Shown here piece by piece: positions 11,679 to 19,520 of a stretch of 64,000 nt of DNA. Both the position numbers and the translations under genes were made by a program. The stretch is from Alcanivoracaceae bacterium (GTDB lineage Bacteria > Pseudomonadota > Gammaproteobacteria > Pseudomonadales > Alcanivoracaceae), in NCBI GenBank assembly GCA_002706085.1, contig PAJO01000054.1, positions 41,115-105,114 on the forward strand. Direction: 5' to 3'. The notes beneath the pieces were generated by a model that ran no database searches, had not been told where the DNA came from, and saw nothing but the letters and a program-made list of their open reading frames with translations. Positions within the stretch are counted from its first letter, which is position 1; every line of letters begins with the position of its first letter.

Positions 11679-12131
11679 TTAATGGCGGCCGCTGTGGCCA
11701 AAGCCCCCGCTTCCCCTTTCGCTGGAGCTGAAATTGTCGACCTGTTCGAGCTCAACTTGCATGACCGGGACGATCACCAATTGGGCAATACGCTCACCGG
11801 GCTCGATGGTGAAGGGCTGCTGCCCGCGATTCCAGCAGGATACCATCAGTTCGCCCTGATAATCGGAGTCGATCAGCCCTACCAGATTGCCAAGCACAAT
11901 GCCGTGTTTGTGGCCCAGCCCGGAGCGAGGCAGGATCATGCCGGCGAAGCCCGGGTCACTGATATGGATGGACATGCCGGTAGGCAGCAGCTGGGTATCG
12001 CCGGGGGCCAGTGTCAGGGGTTCCTTGACCATGGCACGCAGGTCCAGGCCGGCCGAGCCGTCGGTGGCGTAATGAGGCAAAGGGATGCTGTCGCCAAGGC
12101 GGGGGTCCAGAACCCGGTACTGCAGTTTCAT
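11679..12131 (-). CDS. dut: dUTP diphosphatase
   Basis: Hydrolyses dUTP to dUMP, keeping uracil out of DNA and supplying thymidylate synthesis. 150 residues from ATG 12131, matching trimeric dUTPases. Motifs in order: [10 protein letters not shown] near the N-terminus, [25 protein letters not shown] (catalytic Asp), ERIAQLV, and the C-terminal glycine-rich arm [13 protein letters not shown]. The gene lies 22 bp after coaBC, the usual gammaproteobacterial arrangement. Confidence 0.97.
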   Translation of the reverse strand: MKLQYRVLDPRLGDSIPLPHYATDGSAGLDLRAMVKEPLTLAPGDTQLLPTGMSIHISDPGFAGMILPRSGLGHKHGIVLGNLVGLIDSDYQGELMVSCWNRGQQPFTIEPGERIAQLVIVPVMQVELEQVDNFSSSERGSGGFGHSGRH

Positions 12132-12153
12132 TGGTGTGTCCTTGTGGTTGGAT

Positions 12154-13353
12154 TCAGTCTTTATACCGGATCGCAATCAGTTCAATAAGCTGTTTGGCGA
12201 TTTGTGTCTTGGACGCCAGTGGCAGCACCTTGTGGCCGCCGGGCCAGATTACTGTGAGGGCATTGTTGTCGCTGTTGAATCCCACGTTGCTGCCAGAGAC
12301 GTCGTTGGTGGCAATCATGTCCAGTTTCTTGTTGACCAGCTTGCCCTGGGCATAGGCCATGACATCCTGGGTCTCGGCGGCAAACCCGACGGTAAAGGGG
12401 CGCTGATCGTGCTCAGCCACAGAGGCAACGATGTCCGGGTTTTTCACCAGCGTCAGGTGAATTTCTTCGGTGGATTTCTTGATCTTGTGATCGGCCGTTA
12501 CGGTGGGGCGGTAGTCGGCTACGGCGGCGGTGGCGATAAAGACGTCGCAGCCGGTTTCGACTACCTTCATGCAGGTCTCGTACATATCCACTGCGCGTAC
12601 CACATCAATGCGGTCCACCCGGTTGGGTGTGGGCAGATTGACCGGGCCGGCAATCAGGGTCACGCGAGCGCCAGCTTCGGCGGCGGCCTCTGCCAGCGCA
12701 AAGCCCATTTTTCCTGAGCTCTTGTTGGTGATATAGCGCACCGGGTCGATGGCTTCCCGGGTGGGGCCGGCGGTAATGACCACGTGCTTGCCAGTGAGCA
12801 GGGAGTAATCGAATACCTCGGCGGCCTGCTGGATGATCTCCAGAGGTTCCAGCATGCGCCCTGCGCCCACATCACCACAGGCCTGGCTGCCGGAACCGGG
12901 GCCGAAAACGTGAATACCTTTCTCTTGCAGGATCAGCAGGTTCTTCTGGGTGCTGGTGTCTGCCCACATTTGCTGGTTCATGGCCGGAGCGATGGCAATG
13001 GGGGCGCCCGTCGCCAGGCAGAGCGTGGAGAGCAGGTCGTTACCGTGGCCATGGGCAAGGCGCGCCATGAAGTTGGCGGAGGCCGGAGCGATCAGTACCA
13101 GGTCGGCCCAGCGGGCCAGCTCGATATGGCCCATGGCGGCCTCGGCGGCCGGGTCCAGCAGGGTAGTGTGGACCGGGTGGCCGGACAGGGCCTGCATGGT
13201 CAGCGGGGTAATGAACTCGCAGGCGCCCTGGGTCATCACAACCCGGACCTGGGCGCCCGCGTCCTGCAGGCGGCGAACCAGATCGGCGGCCTTGTAGGCG
13301 GCGATGCCACCGGTGACTCCCAGAAGGATGCGCTTGTTGACCAGACGTTGCAT
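12154..13353 (-). CDS. coaBC: Bifunctional phosphopantothenoylcysteine decarboxylase / phosphopantothenate-cysteine ligase
   Basis: Two consecutive steps of coenzyme A synthesis. 399 residues from ATG 13353. The N-terminal CoaC half has the FMN-binding start [18 protein letters not shown], the active-site [10 protein letters not shown] histidine, the PAMNQQMW clamp and the Cys-bearing loop [10 protein letters not shown]. The C-terminal CoaB half begins [18 protein letters not shown] and has the lysine-containing KIKKS region. The start is chosen to begin [17 protein letters not shown] lies seven bases upstream. Confidence 0.96.
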   Translation of the reverse strand: MQRLVNKRILLGVTGGIAAYKAADLVRRLQDAGAQVRVVMTQGACEFITPLTMQALSGHPVHTTLLDPAAEAAMGHIELARWADLVLIAPASANFMARLAHGHGNDLLSTLCLATGAPIAIAPAMNQQMWADTSTQKNLLILQEKGIHVFGPGSGSQACGDVGAGRMLEPLEIIQQAAEVFDYSLLTGKHVVITAGPTREAIDPVRYITNKSSGKMGFALAEAAAEAGARVTLIAGPVNLPTPNRVDRIDVVRAVDMYETCMKVVETGCDVFIATAAVADYRPTVTADHKIKKSTEEIHLTLVKNPDIVASVAEHDQRPFTVGFAAETQDVMAYAQGKLVNKKLDMIATNDVSGSNVGFNSDNNALTVIWPGGHKVLPLASKTQIAKQLIELIAIRYKD

Positions 13354-13449
13354 GCAAAAACCCTTAATGGCTGACGGCAATCATGGCAAATCTCTCCTGC
13401 CACGGAGCCCGCGGACGGCGAATAATTCAGGCGCATAGGGTAGCACTAA

Positions 13450-13471
13450 GGGGAGTCCTAAGGGACTCCCC
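13450..13471 (-). terminator. Hairpin after the PilJ-type gene
   Basis: A perfect nine-base stem GGGGAGTCC / GGACTCCCC with a four-base loop lies 16 bases past the stop of the PilJ-domain gene and before coaBC. There is no T-run in the direction of transcription, so intrinsic termination is uncertain. Confidence 0.45.
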
Positions 13472-13486
13472 GCAAAACCGGTCAGT

Positions 13487-14272
13487 TCAGCGTGGCTTCT
13501 GCTGCATGAGATCCTGGTACTGAAAGGTAATGGCATCCATACGCGAGAGGATGGAATCGGTGGTCACCGCGATCACAGTGGGGACATAACGGCCGCTGTC
13601 TTCCAGCTGGAAGCCGGTGCGCGAGAAATCCCATTGATTGCGTACTCGCTGCAGGGCGTCGCGCAGGGCAGCGGTATTGCTGGGGTAGGTTTCCAGCTCG
13701 TTCAGGGAGCGGTCGAACAGGGTGATGGCGTCATCCAGTTCCTGTTTCAGGTTGTCAGAGCGGACCCGCCAGGCGCGGGCGACATACACCTTGGCGATCT
13801 TCTGCGACAGCATGCGCTGGCGGCCGGAGAGGTTGACCAGCCGGGCGCTGTCGATCCCGGAGTGGGCTTCGATGGCCTTGACCACGTCGTCGCAGGCTTT
13901 CAGTAGCGCCAGGTTGTCTTCCATCAGCAGGGAGGCACTGGTCTTGCTGGGCGCGCTGATGATGCGCAGCCGGTGCGGCAGCCACAGGGCTTCCACCGTA
14001 TCCAGTTTGCTGTCGATGGCCGCTGTGGGGCTGTAGTCCCGCAGTGTGATCAGCTGTTCTTCAAACAAGGCAACGGCTTCGTCCAGTTGCCGTTGGGCCT
14101 TGTCGGTCTGGATCTCGGCGCCGATCAGCAGGTGATTCTTCATCATGCGCTGGGTCAGCATGCGTTGACGGCCGGAAATGTTTACCGCTTCGGCGTCGCT
14201 GAGTGCCATGACTGGCACAGGCGTAAGCAAGGGCAAGAGCAAGGCAACAAGCGGAAGGATCAGGCGTTTCAT
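13487..14272 (-). CDS. Periplasmic protein with two PilJ-type (MCP N-terminal) domains
   Basis: 261 residues with a signal peptide (LILPLVALLLPLLTPVPVMA). The repeated motif SGRQRML occurs twice, at about residues 33 and 149 (ISGRQRMLTQRMMKN and LSGRQRMLSQKIAK). This is the hallmark of the PilJ/NarX-type four-helix sensor domain (PF13675). No membrane anchor, HAMP or signalling domain follows, so this is a free periplasmic sensor-like protein, perhaps a binding partner of a chemoreceptor or kinase encoded elsewhere. Its job is unknown. It is transcribed away from radC, with 190 bp between them. Confidence 0.8.
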   Translation of the reverse strand: MKRLILPLVALLLPLLTPVPVMALSDAEAVNISGRQRMLTQRMMKNHLLIGAEIQTDKAQRQLDEAVALFEEQLITLRDYSPTAAIDSKLDTVEALWLPHRLRIISAPSKTSASLLMEDNLALLKACDDVVKAIEAHSGIDSARLVNLSGRQRMLSQKIAKVYVARAWRVRSDNLKQELDDAITLFDRSLNELETYPSNTAALRDALQRVRNQWDFSRTGFQLEDSGRYVPTVIAVTTDSILSRMDAITFQYQDLMQQKPR

Positions 14273-14462
14273 GGCGGTGTCTCGTGCTGTTGTTGTTGGG
14301 ACGGTGATTGCGGGTCAGGGAGCAAAGACTGGGCCAGCAGCTGTTTGCATTAGAAATCAATAGGTTGCTGAATTGTCAGGGGCTGGGCGTACGGTTTTGG
14401 CGCGCTCGGGGTGCTCTCGTCTGGTGCAAAAGGTTTCATTTTGATCAATTCAGGGGAGTGCG

Positions 14463-15137
14463 ATGGCGATTACCGACTGGCCGGCGGATGAGCGGCCCAG
14501 AGAGAAACTGCTGAGCCGGGGGGCCGAGTCGTTGAGTGATGCCGAGCTGCTGGCGATCTTTCTGCGTACCGGGCAGCAGGGCATAACGGCGGTGGACCTG
14601 GCCCGCCAGCAGCTGGCGGCAGGTGGTGGCTTGCGGGCAATGCTGGACAGCAGTCCGGAAGTGATGGCGCGGCTGCCGGGCATGGGCTCGGCCCGGCGTG
14701 CACTGCTACTGGCGGCGCTGGAGCTGGGGCGACGTTATCTGGCCGAGCCACTGGAGCGTGGCATGCCACTGGATAATCCGGACAAGGCGGGGCAGTTGCT
14801 GACGGCTCGCCTGCGTGGTTTGCCCTATGAGGTCTTTGCTTGCCTGTTTCTCGATAACAAGCATCGCCTGATTGCCTTCGAAAAGCTGTTTCAGGGCACC
14901 ATTGATGCCGCGGCGGTGTATCCCCGTGAAGTGGTGCGCCGTGCCATGGAACTCAACGCCGCGGCGGTGATCCTGTCGCACAACCACCCTTCCGGGGTCG
15001 CCGAACCGAGCCAGGCGGACCACGCCATTACCAGGCGGTTGGTCGACGCTCTGGGGCTGGTGGATATCCGCGTGCTGGATCATCTGGTGATCGGGGATGG
15101 CGGCTGGGTCTCGCTGGCCTCCCGGGGAGCGGTGTAG
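14463..15137 (+). CDS. radC: RadC family JAB1/MPN domain protein
   Basis: 224 residues, the family's usual size. The N-terminal helix-hairpin-helix region contains [20 protein letters not shown]. The C-terminal JAMM metalloprotease-like domain has the full zinc motif HNHPSG followed by SQAD. The historical DNA-repair role is doubtful; the biochemical function is unsettled. ATG 14463 has GGGGAG five bases upstream. It is next to coaBC in reverse orientation, as in Pseudomonas. Confidence 0.94.
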   Translation: MAITDWPADERPREKLLSRGAESLSDAELLAIFLRTGQQGITAVDLARQQLAAGGGLRAMLDSSPEVMARLPGMGSARRALLLAALELGRRYLAEPLERGMPLDNPDKAGQLLTARLRGLPYEVFACLFLDNKHRLIAFEKLFQGTIDAAAVYPREVVRRAMELNAAAVILSHNHPSGVAEPSQADHAITRRLVDALGLVDIRVLDHLVIGDGGWVSLASRGAV

Positions 15138-15150
15138 GCAGGTGGTGAGC

Positions 15151-15235
15151 GGCGGAGATCGGCTTACGCCGATTTCCGCCCTACACGCCCGGCACAAGCC
15201 CGTAGGGCGGAAATCGGCGTAAGCCAATCTCCGCC
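15151..15235. repeat. Long REP-like inverted repeat between radC and the RAYT gene
   Basis: Two 34-base arms, 15151-15184 and 15202-15235, are inverse complements with one mismatch and a 17-base loop. The core is GTAGGGCGGAAATCGGCGTA. The hairpin starts 13 bases after radC stops and ends 25 bases before the REP-associated transposase, the typical placement of REP sequences around a RAYT gene. It could also end radC transcription. Confidence 0.85.
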
Positions 15236-15260
15236 ATTCAAAAGCAATTAGGAGGCAAGG

Positions 15261-15737
15261 ATGCCCAATTATCGTAGAAACTATGTGCCTGGAGGGTGCT
15301 ACTTCTTTACCGTGAATCTGGCTGACCGCAGCCAAGACCTGCTGATTCGCCACTGGCCGCTCTTGCGGCAAACTATACAGGCTGTGCGAGTCGACCGGCC
15401 CTTCCGGTTGGATGCTCTGGTGGTCATGCCCGATCACCTGCATGCCGTATGGACCTTGCCGGAGCATGATGCGGATTTCTCTAGCCGTTGGCGCGCCATC
15501 AAAAGCCGTTTCAGCAAGGCGCTGAGGGTTGAGGAGGCTGTTTGGCAGCGCCGCTTCAGGGAGCATACCTTGAAGGATGAAGCCAGTTATCGCCGGCATG
15601 TGGATTATGTGCACCTGAATCCGGTGAAACATGGATATGTGAGCAAGATACAGGATTGGCACTTCTCCACGTTTCATCAGTATGTAGAGAAAGGACTCTA
15701 TGCGCCGGATTGGATGGGGAGGCATCCGCTGGGGTAG
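15261..15737 (+). CDS. REP-associated tyrosine transposase (RAYT)
   Basis: 158 residues of the Y1/HuH transposase family, subgroup that handles REP hairpins. The HuH-type motif is in VVMPDHLHAVW (residues 54-64). The catalytic tyrosine is probably in RHVDYVHLNPVKHGYV, the conserved RAYT stretch. The N-terminus MPNYRRNYVPGGCYFFTVNL is also typical. These proteins nick single-stranded REP DNA and are domesticated rather than freely mobile. ATG 15261 follows GGAGG by six bases. The inverted repeat immediately upstream is its probable substrate. Confidence 0.93.
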   Translation: MPNYRRNYVPGGCYFFTVNLADRSQDLLIRHWPLLRQTIQAVRVDRPFRLDALVVMPDHLHAVWTLPEHDADFSSRWRAIKSRFSKALRVEEAVWQRRFREHTLKDEASYRRHVDYVHLNPVKHGYVSKIQDWHFSTFHQYVEKGLYAPDWMGRHPLG

Positions 15738-15877
15738 GGCAGGGATTGCTCTCTGCACTCACCCCTTTGGGGCAAGCCCTGCGGCCCTGCGCTTCGCTTT
15801 GGATCTCCGCCGGGTTTGTGGCGGCTATCGTAACCCATTGAATGTTGGTGAATCCGGGCGCGAATCCAAGATAGCGC

Positions 15878-15906
15878 TTGAATCCTGACCAGCGTACTGG
15901 TATAAA
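15878..15906 (+). promoter_or_regulatory. Sigma-70 promoter for rpmB-rpmG
   Basis: A -35 box TTGAAT (15878-15883), a 17-base spacer and a -10 box TATAAA (15901-15906) lie about 55 bases upstream of rpmB. Both boxes are close to consensus and the spacing is ideal, as expected for a strong ribosomal-protein promoter. Confidence 0.8.
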
Positions 15907-15962
15907 ACGCGCCTTTTCCGGGGCTCTACCGTCCCCCGCAAGAAGATTTACGGAGCAAGACA

Positions 15963-16199
15963 ATGTCCAAAGTTTGCCAGGTGACCGGTAAGCGCCCTGT
16001 AACGGGCAACAACATTTCGCATTCGCACATCAAAACCAAGCGTCGTTTTGAGCCGAATCTGCATCATCACCGTTTCTGGGTTGAGTCCGAGAAGCGTTTC
16101 GTTCGCCTGCGCGTCAGCTCCAAGGGCATGCGCATTATCGACAAGAAAGGCATCGATTCCGTTCTGGCGGAAATCCGTGCCCGCGGCGAACGCGTTTAA
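15963..16199 (+). CDS. rpmB: 50S ribosomal protein L28
   Basis: 78 residues, [20 protein letters not shown] at the start; KTKRRFEPN and the C-terminal [11 protein letters not shown] are typical of proteobacterial L28. It has a single cysteine and no zinc-binding pairs. GGAG lies nine bases before the ATG. It is co-transcribed with rpmG 22 bp downstream. Confidence 0.98.
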   Translation: MSKVCQVTGKRPVTGNNISHSHIKTKRRFEPNLHHHRFWVESEKRFVRLRVSSKGMRIIDKKGIDSVLAEIRARGERV

Positions 16200-16221
16200 G
16201 ACTGAATTAAGGAGTTAACCC

Positions 16222-16389
16222 ATGGCTGGTCCGATTCGCGAAAAGATTCGTCTGGTGTCCTCTGCGGGCACTGGTCATTTCTACACCACCACCAAGAACA
16301 AGCGTCTCCATCCCGAAAAGATGGAAACCAAGAAGTACGATCCGGTTGTGCGCAAGCACGTTGCCTACAAGGAAGCCAAGATCAAGTAA
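16222..16389 (+). CDS. rpmG: 50S ribosomal protein L33
   Basis: A 55-residue gene beginning [20 protein letters not shown] and ending with a lysine-rich tail ([11 protein letters not shown]). It has no CxxC pairs, so this is the zinc-independent paralogue type. AAGGAG lies eight bases upstream. It is the second gene of the rpmB operon and is followed within 40 bp by an intrinsic terminator. Confidence 0.97.
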   Translation: MAGPIREKIRLVSSAGTGHFYTTTKNKRLHPEKMETKKYDPVVRKHVAYKEAKIK

Positions 16390-16425
16390 CTTGATCGTTG
16401 GTGTTCCACCTGGCATACGGACGGA

Positions 16426-16453
16426 AAAACCCGGGCAGCGCCCGGGTTTTTTT
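16426..16453 (+). terminator. Rho-independent terminator of rpmB-rpmG
   Basis: The stem AACCCGGGC / GCCCGGGTT with a three-base loop is followed by a run of T. It lies 37 bases after the rpmG stop. The rest of the 383-bp gap to flp holds a CRP-type site and a possible promoter. Confidence 0.93.
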
Positions 16454-16537
16454 ATGTCTTAATTCCTGCCTTTCCTTTCTTTGTCTATTGCCGTTGTTTC
16501 CCTGCCTGCTAAATCGCTGACACCGCTTGATGAAAAA

Positions 16538-16553
16538 TGTGACATGTGTCACA
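16538..16553. promoter_or_regulatory. CRP/Vfr-type binding site upstream of the Tad locus
   Basis: TGTGA, six bases (CATGTG), TCACA: both half-sites are a perfect match to the CRP/Vfr consensus, and the inverted symmetry extends outward (AATGTGAC / GTCACATT). It is the only regulatory-looking palindrome in the gap before the pilus genes, 220 bp upstream of flp. Control by cAMP is inferred from sequence only. Confidence 0.7.
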
Positions 16554-16615
16554 TTTTGAAATGCTACCGCTTGTCGCCAAGATGCCTCCAATTAGCGCCA
16601 GGTTGCCCATGACAC

Positions 16616-16644
16616 TTGAGATTGGGGGCGGTTAGGCGTGTTAT
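16616..16644 (+). promoter_or_regulatory. Candidate promoter for the Tad/Flp operon
   Basis: TTGAGA (16616-16621), a 17-base spacer and TGTTAT (16639-16644) give a fair sigma-70 match. A start near 16651 would place the CRP-type site centre at about -105, possible for activation at a distance. Not distinguished from other weak candidates nearer flp. Confidence 0.35.
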
Positions 16645-16772
16645 TGATTCAGCTACATAAAGTAAACGGACTGTTGCTTGTAGCTTTCACGATACGCGAA
16701 TAGCATTCGTTTGTGGGTTCATATTTGCGCATATGGCGCGTGGTTTCATAGGGAAATGACGGGAGAGTAGTT

Positions 16773-17000
16773 ATGAACAGCCTCAACACGTTTTGTCAGG
16801 GCCTGATGGCCCGTTTGTATGCCCGCTCCAGTGGTGGTGCGCGTAAACAGCGCGGTGCCAGCGCCCTAGAATATATTGTGCTGGCAGCAGCACTGATCAT
16901 CATCATTGGGGTTGCTGTTGCGAATGGGGCAGGCGATGCCTTGACGGGCGCTTTCACGGACTTGTTCTCCGATGCAGCGGCCGGGGGCGGCGAAGGCTGA
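16773..17000 (+). CDS. flp: Flp/Fap family type IVb pilin
   Basis: 75-residue pilin precursor and the first gene of the Tad cluster. A 28-residue basic leader ends in QRG. Cleavage by a prepilin peptidase before ASALEYIVLA leaves Glu at +5 and Tyr at +6, the Flp signature, followed by the hydrophobic helix LAAALIIIIGVAVANGA. A short Gly/Ala-rich tail ends the protein. The Tad machine assembles it into thin adhesive pili. No prepilin peptidase (TadV/CpaA) gene lies in this window, so it must be encoded elsewhere. Confidence 0.93.
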   Translation: MNSLNTFCQGLMARLYARSSGGARKQRGASALEYIVLAAALIIIIGVAVANGAGDALTGAFTDLFSDAAAGGGEG

Positions 17001-17022
17001 TCCATCAGCCGGGCGTCTTCCC

Positions 17023-17472
17023 ATGAATGGCCGTCAACGACAGGTCGGTGCCGTTGCACTGGAATTCCTCATGCTGTTCCCGTTTGTGGTGGCCATGCTC
17101 TATGGCTCGGCGGTGTACGGCCTGACCTTTTTTGCCCAATACCGGATGCAGAGCGCGGTGGACGATGCCGTGGAAACCGCGCTGTACCTTGACCGTTCCC
17201 GATTTGAAGACAACCTCGGCGGTGCCGTGACCACCCGTGCCAACAGTGCGTTGGCGGCGCTGGTGGCGCGGTTGCCGCCCAGTCTTCGTGGTCTGGATAC
17301 CAGTGCCGCTTGTGCGCTGGAGACTCTGGGCGGGATCGAAATGTTGCACTGCCGTCTGGTCTATCCGAATTATCGGTCCAATCCGGTTGTGCCGGCGTTG
17401 GATTTTGGCATGCTGGGGGCATTCCCGCCGCTGCCTGCGCAGCTGGATGTGGATGCAAGGGCCGCTTTCTAA
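17023..17472 (+). CDS. TadE-like minor pseudopilin
   Basis: 149 residues from ATG 17023. The N-terminus has a short basic stretch and VGAVALEFLMLFPFVVAMLY, a TadE/TadG-type hydrophobic segment with Glu at the place expected after prepilin cleavage. The rest is presumably periplasmic, with two cysteines (AACALE and LHCRLV) that could form a disulfide. It follows flp by 22 bp. The product is probably a minor pilin of the Tad apparatus. Confidence 0.8.
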   Translation: MNGRQRQVGAVALEFLMLFPFVVAMLYGSAVYGLTFFAQYRMQSAVDDAVETALYLDRSRFEDNLGGAVTTRANSALAALVARLPPSLRGLDTSAACALETLGGIEMLHCRLVYPNYRSNPVVPALDFGMLGAFPPLPAQLDVDARAAF

Positions 17473-17532
17473 CCGAAGGCAAGAACGGCCCGGCATAACA
17501 AACAGAACAGACACGGATGTTCCGGAGCGAAC

Positions 17533-18366
17533 ATGGGTTCTAGATTGCTGTATATGTTGCCGGCGCTGGTTGTGGCGCTGGTGGCACTGATTCTTGCCTT
17601 CGCGGGTCTAAGCCGTGACCCTGCTCCCGCATTGAACGTGGAGCAGCAGAGCGAGGGGGATGCCCAGCCGCAGGCCCCGGCCTATCGGTATTGGGTTGTG
17701 ACCGAAAGCCTCAACGTGGGCGATACCCTGGAAGAGGATTCTCTGGCCGTGGTCTCCTCGCCTGCCCCTATCGCCAACGTACTCAACGCCGATGAAAAAG
17801 TGGTCGGCAAGCCGTTGCTTCAATATGCCCGTCCGGGCGAACTGTTATCGCGCAATCATCTTGAGCCTGGTGGCACGCTGCCAGGCAATGTGCCCGCCGG
17901 ATTCCGTGCCGTGGCCGTGGCCGTGGATGATGTGGTGATGGCCGGTGGGCTGCTGCAACCCGGCGATCTGGTCGATGTAGTGGTCGCATTCCGCAAGGGC
18001 ATGGAGCGGGATAACCCCGCGGCCATGATCCTGCTTAATCATGTTCAGGTGCTGGCGGTAAAAGGGGCCATGGGGGTGGCGGATTCCGACGCTGCCCGGG
18101 AAGCCCAGCGCCGCAATAATACCGTGGTGCTGGCAGTGCCTGGGGACAAGGTGCCTTCACTGTTGCTGGCGGCGGAAGAAGGGGTGTTGAGACTGGCGGT
18201 GGTGGCCAGTGAAGACAAAGCTGTGGCAGACGTTTCAAAGACCGGCAAGCCGGTCTACTTCCGGGATCTGTTCCCGGCGGGCAAGAAGCCAGCGCCAAAG
18301 GCGGCACCGGGGCAACGGGTGGAAGTCTACGAAGGATCGGATTCAAGGAGCACCTATGTACGTTAG
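17533..18366 (+). CDS. cpaB: Flp pilus assembly protein CpaB/RcpC
   Basis: 277 residues: N-terminal membrane anchor (YMLPALVVALVALILAFAG), then an SAF domain (YWVVTESLNVGDTLEEDSLA) and the conserved FRAVAVAVDDVVMAGGLLQPGD stretch with LVDVVV. RcpC proteins are periplasmic and help the secretin. The gene overlaps cpaC by 11 bp. The C-terminal tail is basic and may contact peptidoglycan or the secretin. Confidence 0.9.
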   Translation: MGSRLLYMLPALVVALVALILAFAGLSRDPAPALNVEQQSEGDAQPQAPAYRYWVVTESLNVGDTLEEDSLAVVSSPAPIANVLNADEKVVGKPLLQYARPGELLSRNHLEPGGTLPGNVPAGFRAVAVAVDDVVMAGGLLQPGDLVDVVVAFRKGMERDNPAAMILLNHVQVLAVKGAMGVADSDAAREAQRRNNTVVLAVPGDKVPSLLLAAEEGVLRLAVVASEDKAVADVSKTGKPVYFRDLFPAGKKPAPKAAPGQRVEVYEGSDSRSTYVR

Positions 18367-19516
18367 AGCATGGAGTCGCGCGCTGGTGCTACTGCTGGCG
18401 GGTTGTGTGAGTATGGCGGGCTGGGCGGAAAGTTTCAGCGGGTCTATGCGGGTGGCGCCGGGAGACCAGAAAGTCCTCACGTTCCCTGCGGCGGTGGCGA
18501 AGGTGGCCACGTCTGACCCGGCGGTAGCCGCGCTGACGGTGACTGGTAGCCAGGAATTGTTGCTGACGGCCAAGGACGAAGGCTCTGCCGTGTTGTCGAT
18601 ATGGCTGCGCGGCGAAAGCAAGCCGTTGCGTAGCACCGTGGTGGTGGCAACGACGCTGGGTTCATCGTTGCCCTTTGGGACGCAGGTCCAGACCGATATT
18701 CGTGTGCTGGAGGTCAGTCGCTCTGAGTTGAACCAGATGGGGATCAGCTACAGCAATGTCTGGGACGGCGGCGCCTCCGGTGCCGGCATTGCCGTGCCGG
18801 GGACCGGGTTCCAGGCGCCGGGAGCTGCGCCAGTACCGCTCAACTCGGAAGGCTTCAACCTGTTCAAGTTTGGTTCCAACTCTGTGGTGGCCATTAATGC
18901 GTTGGAAGCCGGCGGTTTTGCCTACACCCTGGCAGAGCCCTCACTCACCAGCTTGTCAGGCCAGAGCGCCAGCTTTCTTTCTGGCGGGGAATTCCCGGTG
19001 CCGACGCGCAGTACCACTGATGGTGTGCAAATCGAATTCAAGGAATTTGGTATCGGCCTGAGCCTGACGCCAACCGTGATTGATGAGTCGCAAATTATCC
19101 TCAAAGTGGCGCCGGAAGTGTCCGAGCTGGATTTTTCCGCCGGGGTGGAAACGGGCGGGGTTGCGGTGCCGGGTCTGAGGGTGCGACGGGCAGAAACCAC
19201 GGTATCGCTGGCGCCGGGAGAAACGTTCATTATCAGCGGCCTGGTCAGTCGCAACACCATCAACAACAGCGACCGGCTGCCGGGGATTGGTAACATCCCG
19301 TTGCTGGGCGCGTTCTTCCGCTCCTCCCGTATCGAGAAAAATGACAAGGAGCTGGTTATGGTGGTGACGCCACACCTGGTGACACCGCAGAACAGCACCG
19401 AGCCGCCGGTTACCTTGCCGGGTGCGGGCTATCACAACAGCAGCATGGGGTGGCTGGACATGGCCACAGAAAGTCGCCGCGGGTCGCAACCGATCCGTCA
19501 TGGTCTGAGCTGGTGA
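18356..19516 (+). CDS. cpaC: Flp pilus secretin CpaC/RcpA
   Basis: 386 residues from ATG 18356 (AAGGAG five bases upstream, start inside cpaB). The signal sequence contains LLLAGCVS, so either lipidation at Cys or cleavage after GWA is possible. An N-terminal pilus-secretin domain (KVATSDPAVAALTVTGSQEL) is followed by the secretin core, including VPGLRVRRAETTVSL, GETFIISGLVSR and LPGIGNIPLLGAFFRS, all diagnostic. It forms the outer-membrane pore of the Tad system. Confidence 0.94.
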   Translation: MYVRAWSRALVLLLAGCVSMAGWAESFSGSMRVAPGDQKVLTFPAAVAKVATSDPAVAALTVTGSQELLLTAKDEGSAVLSIWLRGESKPLRSTVVVATTLGSSLPFGTQVQTDIRVLEVSRSELNQMGISYSNVWDGGASGAGIAVPGTGFQAPGAAPVPLNSEGFNLFKFGSNSVVAINALEAGGFAYTLAEPSLTSLSGQSASFLSGGEFPVPTRSTTDGVQIEFKEFGIGLSLTPTVIDESQIILKVAPEVSELDFSAGVETGGVAVPGLRVRRAETTVSLAPGETFIISGLVSRNTINNSDRLPGIGNIPLLGAFFRSSRIEKNDKELVMVVTPHLVTPQNSTEPPVTLPGAGYHNSSMGWLDMATESRRGSQPIRHGLSW

Positions 19517-19520
19517 TGCC

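Noticed and set aside
14706..15758. 350-codon leftward frame crossing radC, the inverted repeat and the RAYT gene
   Set aside because: It spans two real genes in opposite orientation and an intergenic hairpin. No start signal or domain.
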